Assembly (NCBI GenBank): GCA_031367505.1
Contig: JANLPY010000553.1
Location: 18,416 to 82,415, forward strand
Length of the DNA: 64,000 bases
Reading direction: 5' to 3'
Source: JAKFWF01 sp031367505
GTDB lineage: Bacteria > Pseudomonadota > Alphaproteobacteria > Rhizobiales > Hyphomicrobiaceae
Below the pieces are notes generated by a model that searched no databases, had not been told where the DNA came from, and worked only from the letters and a program-made list of their open reading frames with translations. Within the stretch, counting starts at the first letter, position 1. Each line of letters opens with the position of its first letter. Positions 16,646 through 23,626 of this stretch are shown in pieces. Position numbers and translations under genes: made by a program.

Positions 16646-17023
16646 TCAACGCCGGCAGGGGCGCGATTCAAACTCGCAACTGTAGTTGTTGCCCGCACCG
16701 CTGCATTTCATCGTCTTGCTGGCGGACAGGTTCGGATTGCCCCACTGATCGCCATATTCCAATGCGGTAAACTCCGACCAGTTGCGCATCGCCGCAACTT
16801 CGGCAGCTTTGCGACTTGGCAGCCCAGCACTTGCCCCAGAGTGGGTATGTCCCACCATACACGTGAGATGGCCCTCGCGACGTAGATCGTGCAGGCCGAC
16901 AAGCGTACCATCATCTGGCCGCATGGCCGGTGAGCCGGCCGTCCGTTTATGCTGAGGCGCCGCCATTGCAGCCGTTGCAACGAGCAGCAAACACGTAAAC
17001 GCGATTGAGAGCGAACGACCCAT
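16646..17023 (-). CDS. Small secreted protein of unknown function
   Basis: A 125-residue protein starting at the ATG that is followed by a clear signal peptide (GRSLSIAFTCLLLVATAAMA). The mature part has NWSEFTALEYGDQWGNPNLS and, near the C-terminus, MKCSGAGNNYSCEFESRPC, with cysteines likely to be disulfide-bonded in the periplasm. I recognise no family. It converges with the DUF937 gene, leaving ten bases between the stops. Confidence 0.65.
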   Translation of the reverse strand: MGRSLSIAFTCLLLVATAAMAAPQHKRTAGSPAMRPDDGTLVGLHDLRREGHLTCMVGHTHSGASAGLPSRKAAEVAAMRNWSEFTALEYGDQWGNPNLSASKTMKCSGAGNNYSCEFESRPCRR

Positions 17024-17152
17024 GATTCTTGCACCCGCTGGACAGCTGATTTCCAACTCCACGATACAAGAGTCGTTCCAAAATACCGAAGTGTGATCGC
17101 TTTTCGATTGAACATCAGACCACGTCCGTGGCGATCGAGTCACACACACTGC

Positions 17153-17596
17153 TCAAGGCTTGTGCAGTGCCTCTAAAGCCTGACGCAGCTGATCAGGCAT
17201 GGTGGCCGGACGCTGTGTCGACCGCTCGACAAACACATGCACGAAGTAACCGTCGGCTCGAGCGACCTCCTCCCCTGCGCCAAATAGCGCCAGTTCGTAG
17301 CGCACCGACGACGATCCGAGCTTGGCGACGCGCAGGCCCGCCTCGATATCTTCGGGGTATGCGAACGGGCGGTAAAACCGGCACATGGTCTCGACCACGA
17401 ATCCGATGACTGAACCGGCATGAATATCGATGCCGCCCGGACCGATCAGGTAGCGGTTCACGACCGTATCGAAATACGAATAGTAGGTCACGTTATTGAC
17501 GTGGCCGTACAGGTCGTTGTCCATCCAGCGCGTTTGTATCATGCGGAAGTGCTGAAAATCGGCGCGCTGGAGCGGTGGACGACGGATATCACTCAT
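17153..17596 (-). CDS. YbgC/FadM-type acyl-CoA thioesterase
   Basis: A 147-residue hotdog-fold protein. RWMDNDLYGHVNNVTYYSYFD carries the catalytic aspartate and the N-terminal helix motif of the 4-hydroxybenzoyl-CoA thioesterase group. GFVVETMCRFYRPFAYPEDI matches the second strand region. It hydrolyses acyl-CoA in the cytoplasm; the chain length is not predictable. A YbgC protein normally heads the tol operon; none is found there, but nothing links this gene to tol directly. It is 11 bases below the GlcD-like oxidase gene, likely in one transcript. Confidence 0.85.
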   Translation of the reverse strand: MSDIRRPPLQRADFQHFRMIQTRWMDNDLYGHVNNVTYYSYFDTVVNRYLIGPGGIDIHAGSVIGFVVETMCRFYRPFAYPEDIEAGLRVAKLGSSSVRYELALFGAGEEVARADGYFVHVFVERSTQRPATMPDQLRQALEALHKP

Positions 17597-17607
17597 GCCG
17601 CAACCTT

Positions 17608-19047
17608 TTAGACTTTGATCGTCTTGCCTGGGTTCATGATGTTGGCCGGATCGAGCGCCCGCTTAATGGTACGCATGAGGTCGAGCTCGACCGGGCTCTT
17701 ATAGTGCTCGTTCTCGTCGAGGCGGAGACGGCCGATGCCGTGCTCGGCACTGATCGATCCGCCGAGTTCAACGACCAAGTCGTGCACGATACGATTGATC
17801 CGCTCACGTTCGCCGGCAAAGCGCTTCCCCTCCCAGGTGAGCGGTGCCATTGGGTTATAGTGCAAGTTGCCATCGCCGACGTGCCCGAACGCGCAGTGGC
17901 GAATTCCAGGGTAGGCCGCAGCCAAAGCCCGGTCGCCACGCTCGATGAACTCGGCCACGCGCGACACCGGCACCGAAACGTCGTGCTTGATGCCGATACC
18001 GGCGACTTTTTGTGCTTCGGCCAGATCCTCGCGCATTTTCCAGAACCGCTTGGATTGCGCGCCCGACGTTGCGATCACCGCATCTATGACGAGCAAGCGT
18101 GCCATCGCTTCCGACAAGGCTTCGGCGAACGGATCATCAAGCGAACCGGGCGCACCCTGCCCCGACACTTCAACCAGAACGTACCAGTCGTGCGGCTCGG
18201 CTAACGGTTCGCTATGCCCCGGCACGCCGGCAATCAGGAATTCGATGATCGAGCGTTGCAGCAATTCGAACGCGGAAATCTGATCGCCCAATCGCTCCTT
18301 CATCAACGACAGCAATTCAACGGCGGCAGACGGACTTGACACCGCCAGCCACGCCGTGGCTGTCGCCGATGGTTTCGGAAACATCCGCAATACTGCCGCC
18401 GTGATGATGCCGAGCGTACCTTCGCCACCGATGTAGAGCTGCTTCAGATCATATCCGGTGTTGTCCTTGCGCAGGCCGCGCAAGCCGTCCCAGATGCGGC
18501 CGTCCGGCAGCACCACCTCGAGACCGAGGACGAGATTGCGGGTGTTGCCGTAGCGGATCACTTGCGTGCCGCCCGCATTGGTTGAAATGTTTCCGCCGAT
18601 CTGGCACGAGCCTTCGGCGCCGAGGCTGAGCGGGAACAGCCTATTGTTGCTGGCGGCGATGTTTTGGATCTCCTGCAGGACAACCCCGGCCTCGACCGTC
18701 ATTGTCTCATTGGCGAGATCAATATTGCGGACTTCCTTCATGCGGGCCGTGGAGATGATCACTTCCGTGCGGCCGGCATGCGGCTGGCTCGCTCCCGTGA
18801 GCCCGGTGTTGCCGCCCTGGGGCACGATGCGCGTGCCGGTTTCGGCGCAGATTTTCACGAGGGCTGCTACTTCAGCCGTCGATTTCGGGCGCAAAACGAC
18901 AGGCACGTCACCCTGCCAGTCGTCGCGCCAACTGCGGCAGTAGGGAGCGATGTCCGCCGCATCCTCGATCACCCCTGGCGGCCCGACGACCGCCTTCAGT
19001 CGCTCGACGACATCGGCTGTAACGGGCCTTGGCGCATCAACTGCCAT
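17608..19047 (-). CDS. FAD-linked 2-hydroxyacid dehydrogenase, GlcD/D-2-hydroxyglutarate type
   Basis: A 479-residue flavoprotein of the vanillyl-alcohol oxidase fold. The PCMH-type FAD domain spans about residues 45-225, with VPQGGNTGLTGASQP and LGAEGSCQIGGNISTNAGG; the C-terminal catalytic domain has FGHVGDGNLHYNP (metal-site histidines) and GSISAEHGIGRLR. It oxidises a 2-hydroxyacid (D-lactate, glycolate or D-2-hydroxyglutarate) and passes electrons to a quinone or electron-transfer flavoprotein. There is no GlcF partner beside it. It is divergent from a PaaI-type thioesterase gene. Confidence 0.87.
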   Translation of the reverse strand: MAVDAPRPVTADVVERLKAVVGPPGVIEDAADIAPYCRSWRDDWQGDVPVVLRPKSTAEVAALVKICAETGTRIVPQGGNTGLTGASQPHAGRTEVIISTARMKEVRNIDLANETMTVEAGVVLQEIQNIAASNNRLFPLSLGAEGSCQIGGNISTNAGGTQVIRYGNTRNLVLGLEVVLPDGRIWDGLRGLRKDNTGYDLKQLYIGGEGTLGIITAAVLRMFPKPSATATAWLAVSSPSAAVELLSLMKERLGDQISAFELLQRSIIEFLIAGVPGHSEPLAEPHDWYVLVEVSGQGAPGSLDDPFAEALSEAMARLLVIDAVIATSGAQSKRFWKMREDLAEAQKVAGIGIKHDVSVPVSRVAEFIERGDRALAAAYPGIRHCAFGHVGDGNLHYNPMAPLTWEGKRFAGERERINRIVHDLVVELGGSISAEHGIGRLRLDENEHYKSPVELDLMRTIKRALDPANIMNPGKTIKV

Positions 19048-19130
19048 TTGCCGTGTTCCTTGTGCTAATCAAAACGAAAATTCCGGCGGACCCTAAGCAG
19101 GGCGGCCACAAGCTGCAAGAGATCTCAAAG

Positions 19131-19610
19131 ATGAACGACACTGCGAACAACCCTGCCACGCGCGTCATGACGATGTCGGGCAAGCCATCGGGCTTTCGTA
19201 GCTTACTCGGCTATCGCGCCATCCGCTGGGAACTCGGCTATGCTGAAATCGAACAGGTACTGGGCCCGCAACATTTGAACAGTCTTGGTTCGGTCCACGG
19301 CGGGTTGTATCTAACTCTACTCGATGCGGCTTTTGGCCATGCCGCCACGTGGTGCTCTATTCCGGCTAACTTCCGCGGCGTGGTGACGATCTCGCTCAAT
19401 GCCAGCTTTCTGTCGCCGGCCAAAGGCCAGATCATCCGCGCGGTCGGGCGGCTGGAGGGGGTGCACGATCGGGTCGCGACCGTCAGCGGCGGCGTCTACG
19501 ACGAGCACGAATTGCTGCTCGCCACCGCCATCGGCAGCTTCCGCTATTCCCCTGGCAGCGAGAACACAGAGGGCGTGGCCGTGCTGCCGGCCCCCAAGCC
19601 TCAAGCCTGA
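19131..19610 (+). CDS. PaaI-type hotdog thioesterase
   Basis: A 159-residue protein of the PaaI group. LNSLGSVHGGLYLTLLDAAFGHAA holds the HGG and aspartate features of the active site, and SFLSPAKGQIIRAVGR the second conserved strand. The ATG at 19131 is preferred over the open frame start at 19029, whose extra residues overlap the divergent oxidase gene and do not look like the family. It should hydrolyse an acyl- or aryl-CoA in the cytoplasm. Its stop abuts the convergent gene at 19611. Confidence 0.85.
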   Translation: MNDTANNPATRVMTMSGKPSGFRSLLGYRAIRWELGYAEIEQVLGPQHLNSLGSVHGGLYLTLLDAAFGHAATWCSIPANFRGVVTISLNASFLSPAKGQIIRAVGRLEGVHDRVATVSGGVYDEHELLLATAIGSFRYSPGSENTEGVAVLPAPKPQA

Positions 19611-21611
19611 TTAAAGACCAACCGCTGCTTCAAGCGTGAACAGATCGAGCAGGGCCGCCTTGCCTTCCGGCGTTGTCGAGGCTTCTGGCGCCGTCAACTG
19701 ATTGACCAGTACCCTCGAGCGCGGCGTCACCATTAACGACAGCGACTGACCCGGCTTATCGACGAACCGGCTCACCGCGTCGATAACGGTGATCATTGCA
19801 ACATTGGGTACCGGCTCACTGGCCAAACGTTGCCGAAGCTCGACAATGGGATCTGGCTTTAGTCCACCGGCAACTGCCATCCCACTCATTTTCGCTTGAT
19901 AAACTCTGACGAGCCCCGCGTCGCGAAATTTCATCGTGACCGGCCCGACTTCAAGATTTTGAAATGCCGCAGCTAAACCTGCCTGGGTCAATTGAAGCGG
20001 TTGTCCGCTCGAACTCTTCAGGGTCGCTTTGGCGGAAAACGCACCGACGTTTTCGACGTCGATACCCATCGGTTCAGCGACGATCGCCTTTGCGTCCTCG
20101 CTCCACGTCGTGCCGATATCGTAGGTGATCCAAACCTTGGGCAATCCCATCGGCTGAAGGAACGCCAGCGCGGGCTCGCTCCCATCAGCGGCCCCTTGAA
20201 CTTTCATCGTCAGGCGCGTGACTTGCGGCAGACCGTTGGCGAACCGGCCCCAGGTGGCCTTCATCGCTTCGATGCGACCCTTGAGCTTTCCTGTCGCCAT
20301 ATCCGGTACATCGCAATCGCGGATCTCGAAACCTTCGAGCGCACTTAGTAGCTGCATCGATTTCTCGGGCGAAGTAGCACCTCCCCCAATTTCGGCCGTG
20401 ACGCGCATCATCTTGGCGAAGTCCAACCCGGACACCGCCGCATAGCCGATCTTTATCGGCGACCTGCCTGGGACGTTCATCGATGTGTCGTTCAGGGCGA
20501 ACTCAGCCAACCGGCCCTTCTCGAAGCCGGCCAACCGGATCAGACCGAACGACACGGCGGCATCCTTGGAATTGGCCATCGATACGCGCGTGCCGCGCAT
20601 TTCAAGATCGGCGAACTTCAAGCCCTCGTAGATCGATGCGATCTTCTCTGCGATTTCCGCGGCCTTCGCGGAGTTCGGCGGCGGGCCGGGCTGGGGAATT
20701 AATTTGGCGAGCTCGGCAATCGTTGAGGCGTTGACCTTCTTAAGATCGATCCCGACCTCGCCCGACGACATAGCGTCCACCGTCATCGTCATGGCGCTAC
20801 CGACGTTGGCGGTATATGTCCCCATCGTCGTTTTGCCCTGCACACGGACATATCCGTTTTCCAACGGCCGGACAGGCGCCGGGAGACCATAAAGCGACAT
20901 CATGGCCATCACGTCGATGTCGGAGCTGGCGTACTTGTTCATCTCATTCGTCACCGGGACCGCCGCCTGCCCGCCTGTCATGGCTAACTTGCCGATCAGC
21001 AATTGACCGATCCGGCCCTCATGCAAATTCTTCAATTCCAGGTTGGTATAGGTGTAGGTGAAGGCACTTTGTTTTACGCCTTTGACAGCGAATGGTTGCG
21101 GAAGTTCAAGCACAACCTCCCCTTGTGGTGCGACGATGGACGTGGCCTTCACGCGCGCCAGGTAATGCAGTATTTCGCTGGTCGACGACGTGGCCGGGAA
21201 AGCCGCCGGTGCACTGAACTGCGAGACGATGAATTTCGGTGCCTTGTGCGCATAGGCGCCTGGCAAATCTTTTGCGATACCACTCTTGATCTCAAAGTCG
21301 CTGACTTCGATGCTTTGTGCCGACATCTCATTCGACATCGGCATCAAGCCCGTGGCATGCACTTTAGCGATCGTCGTCCGCGCGCCATTTTCTCCAGGTG
21401 CCTGCAACGCGATATCGGCGATGGATAGCGACTTGGTCCAATAATCAAAGGTCACCGGACCATGCGAGGCGGTCACTCCAGACGCGCGCAAGCTTTCGAA
21501 AACGGCGTCGACTTCGCTCACGGCCCGATGCTGCACCAGCATCGATGCACCGAAGACGCCTGCGACAGCAATGGCTCCGATCGCGGCACCGACAATTGCG
21601 ATTTTGCGCAT
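19611..21611 (-). CDS. Large membrane-anchored periplasmic protein of unknown function
   Basis: A 666-residue protein with one N-terminal membrane helix (about residues 5-24, VGAAIGAIAVAGVFGASML) and no other hydrophobic segment, so nearly all of it should lie in the periplasm. The body is rich in beta-strand-like alternation and repeated phrases such as VTFDYWTKSLSIADI, SIEVSDFEIKSG and KFADLEMRGTRVSMAN. This resembles AsmA/YdbH-like proteins that contact lipid or outer-membrane assembly, but no signature confirms that. It is transcribed alone. Treat the function as unknown. Confidence 0.6.
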   Translation of the reverse strand: MRKIAIVGAAIGAIAVAGVFGASMLVQHRAVSEVDAVFESLRASGVTASHGPVTFDYWTKSLSIADIALQAPGENGARTTIAKVHATGLMPMSNEMSAQSIEVSDFEIKSGIAKDLPGAYAHKAPKFIVSQFSAPAAFPATSSTSEILHYLARVKATSIVAPQGEVVLELPQPFAVKGVKQSAFTYTYTNLELKNLHEGRIGQLLIGKLAMTGGQAAVPVTNEMNKYASSDIDVMAMMSLYGLPAPVRPLENGYVRVQGKTTMGTYTANVGSAMTMTVDAMSSGEVGIDLKKVNASTIAELAKLIPQPGPPPNSAKAAEIAEKIASIYEGLKFADLEMRGTRVSMANSKDAAVSFGLIRLAGFEKGRLAEFALNDTSMNVPGRSPIKIGYAAVSGLDFAKMMRVTAEIGGGATSPEKSMQLLSALEGFEIRDCDVPDMATGKLKGRIEAMKATWGRFANGLPQVTRLTMKVQGAADGSEPALAFLQPMGLPKVWITYDIGTTWSEDAKAIVAEPMGIDVENVGAFSAKATLKSSSGQPLQLTQAGLAAAFQNLEVGPVTMKFRDAGLVRVYQAKMSGMAVAGGLKPDPIVELRQRLASEPVPNVAMITVIDAVSRFVDKPGQSLSLMVTPRSRVLVNQLTAPEASTTPEGKAALLDLFTLEAAVGL

Positions 21612-21783
21612 AACGCCTCCTCAGCCCGATTGAATTTCAACGATCTGGCCGTACCTGAACCGCCAGCGCATGGGAAGTGCCCGCTTCCCGCATGACGACA
21701 CGGCACGACTTTTCTGCGACACTCTACCCTGTGTGTCACATAGTGACCGTCACACCTCAAATCCCCCCTCTGGAGATGATCGC

Positions 21784-22455
21784 ATGCTGAAATTCTATTT
21801 CAATGGCTCGCCCAACCCGACCAAAATTGCGCTGTTCCTCGAGGAAGCCGGCCTCCCGTTCCAGCCGATGCCGATCGACACCCGCAAGGGCGATCAATTC
21901 GACCCTGAGTTTGTCAAACTCAATCCGAATGCCAAAGTGCCGGTCATCGACGATGACGGCGTGATCGTTTTCGACAGCAACGCCATCCTGCTTTACCTCG
22001 CCGAGAAGACCGGCAAATTCCTGCCCTCGAGCGCTGCCGATCGCGGACCGTTACTGTCATGGCTGATGTTCGTCGCCACGGGCGTGGGTCCCTTCTCTGG
22101 TCAAGCGGTCCACTTCAAGCACTTCGCACCGGAGAAAATCGCCTACGCCAACAAGCGCTATCAGTATGAAGCCGAGCGCCACTTCGGCATCATCGACGCG
22201 CATCTGGCGACCCACAAATACATGGTCGGCAACACTTATACGATTGTCGACATGGACGTTTGGGGCTGGGCCCGCATGCTGCCCTTCATCATGGGCGACG
22301 AGGCCTGGGCCAAGTTCCCGAACTTGAAGCGCTTGCATGATGAGATTTCGGGGCGTCCGGCGGCCGCCAAAGCGATCGGTCTTAAGGACAAATTTCCCTT
22401 CAAGGCCGAAATGGACGATGAAGCCCGCCGCAACATGTTCAAGCACATCGCGTAG
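21784..22455 (+). CDS. Glutathione S-transferase
   Basis: A 223-residue cytosolic GST. The thioredoxin-like N-terminal domain has LKFYFNGSPNPTKIALFLEE and the cis-proline/glutathione-binding motifs KVPVIDDDG and FDSNAILLYLAEK (the SNAI serine replacing the usual ESxAI). The all-helical C-terminal domain follows from about residue 85. It conjugates or reduces electrophiles with glutathione. The ATG at 21784 follows a GGAG; longer open frame upstream is not family-like. A hairpin follows the stop. Confidence 0.88.
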   Translation: MLKFYFNGSPNPTKIALFLEEAGLPFQPMPIDTRKGDQFDPEFVKLNPNAKVPVIDDDGVIVFDSNAILLYLAEKTGKFLPSSAADRGPLLSWLMFVATGVGPFSGQAVHFKHFAPEKIAYANKRYQYEAERHFGIIDAHLATHKYMVGNTYTIVDMDVWGWARMLPFIMGDEAWAKFPNLKRLHDEISGRPAAAKAIGLKDKFPFKAEMDDEARRNMFKHIA

Positions 22456-22469
22456 CGTGGCTGGGCAAC

Positions 22470-22491
22470 GGGCGGCTATTCTCAGCCGCCC
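22470..22491 (+). terminator. Hairpin after the GST gene
   Basis: GGGCGGCT-attctc-AGCCGCCC, a perfect 8-base stem with a 6-base loop, begins 14 bases after the GST stop. No T-run follows, so it is a possible terminator or transcript-end stabiliser rather than a textbook intrinsic terminator. Confidence 0.5.
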
Positions 22492-22595
22492 ATAAGCCGG
22501 CACGGCAACAACCGGCCTCACCACCATGATGCAACTTATCATTGGAATGCGCGTTTCTCTTTTTATCGGATGGCGTTAACTAATGGAGTTACATC

Positions 22596-22856
22596 ATGAG
22601 AACCTCACTCATCGCCCTGGCAACGGCTGCTGCTGCATTTGCGACCGGTGCGGCCGATGCGCAGATGAAGGCTCAATGCACGCAGGCTGAAATGGACCGG
22701 GTACAAACCCAGACCAGCGGGATGGCTGATAAAAAGAAACAGGGCATGGCCATGAAAGAAATGAAGATGGCCGGCGATATGATGAAAAAGAACGACATGA
22801 AGGGATGTATGATGCATCTCGATAAGGCTGATAAAGCCGCCATGAAAAAGATGTAA
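22596..22856 (+). CDS. Small secreted methionine/lysine-rich protein
   Basis: An 86-residue protein with a signal peptide ending near GAADAQ. The 63-residue mature part has 14 methionines and many lysines, plus only two cysteines (KAQCTQ and KGCMMH), with segments such as GMAMKEMKMAGDMMKK. It has a good ribosome site (GGAG, seven bases from the ATG) and is followed by a strong intrinsic terminator, so it is a real, single-gene transcript. Met-rich periplasmic peptides can bind Cu(I) or Ag(I); that function is only inferred. No recognised family. Confidence 0.75.
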   Translation: MRTSLIALATAAAAFATGAADAQMKAQCTQAEMDRVQTQTSGMADKKKQGMAMKEMKMAGDMMKKNDMKGCMMHLDKADKAAMKKM

Positions 22857-22876
22857 GTTCCGATCAAACGGAGTTC

Positions 22877-22917
22877 AGGGCGCCAGCTAATATAAGCGAG
22901 GCGCCCTTTCCTTTTTT
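22877..22917 (+). terminator. Rho-independent terminator of the Met-rich peptide gene
   Basis: AGGGCGCC (22877-22884) pairs perfectly with GGCGCCCT (22900-22907) and a T-rich tail follows. It lies 20 bases after the stop. The tail overlaps the end of the convergent GntR gene. Confidence 0.85.
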
Positions 22918-23626
22918 AGCGTCGTGGCTGATTTGCCATCACTGTATCAAATTTGTGATCGAGGTGAGCACGCAGGATCGTCGCCAGTTTTTTGCCGTCG
23001 CGAGCCTGTAGAGCCTTCAGGATGAGTGCGTGCTCGGCGATCGCCTCCGCCCAGCGCTCCGGACTCATGTTGGCCGTGTAGCGGGCGCGGCGCACCTTCA
23101 GCGCCACCTGCCCATAAAGTTGCGACAGCACTGGATTGCGCGCCGCATTCAGTATGATCTCGTGGATCATCTTGTTGACCTCGAAATAACTGCGCAGGTT
23201 GCCAGCCTTGTGCATATCCACGAGTTGCCCTTGCAGGCGCGCGACCTCGTCGATCTCCCAGTCGCCGGCGTTTTTGGCGGCAAGCTCGCCGGCAAGCGCC
23301 TCGAGCGTCCCCATCACGGGGAACGCCGCGCTGAGTTCTTCAATGTCGAGTGGCGCGACGATCGCACCGCGATGCGCGATCAGCGTTACGAGACCTTCCG
23401 AGGCCAAGACCTTGAGCGCTTCACGTAACGGCGTGCGTGAGACAGCAAACCGGGCACACAGATCTTTCTCATCTATCTTTGCTTCCGGCAGCAACTCTCC
23501 CTCGACGATCATCGCCCGCAAGCGGCCAAGCAGTTGATCATGCAGCGACGGTCGCAGGATCGGCTCAACCCGGCGCTGCGGTGGCCGGTCGATGACTGAC
23601 GTCTCGGATGATTTTTTGCGTGCCAT
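22916..23626 (-). CDS. GntR/FadR-family regulator (FCD domain)
   Basis: A 236-residue regulator. The winged helix at about residues 25-95 contains DLCARFAVSRTPLREALKVL, the hallmark of GntR, and the C-terminal all-helical FCD ligand-binding domain has the histidine-containing segments typical of metal and carboxylate binding (NKMIHEIILNAARNP). Its ATG overlaps the stop of the upstream dehydrogenase gene by one base, so the two are translationally coupled. It likely senses a hydroxyacid and controls its own operon; the palindrome at 26616-26637 in the divergent promoter is a candidate site. Confidence 0.88.
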   Translation of the reverse strand: MARKKSSETSVIDRPPQRRVEPILRPSLHDQLLGRLRAMIVEGELLPEAKIDEKDLCARFAVSRTPLREALKVLASEGLVTLIAHRGAIVAPLDIEELSAAFPVMGTLEALAGELAAKNAGDWEIDEVARLQGQLVDMHKAGNLRSYFEVNKMIHEIILNAARNPVLSQLYGQVALKVRRARYTANMSPERWAEAIAEHALILKALQARDGKKLATILRAHLDHKFDTVMANQPRR

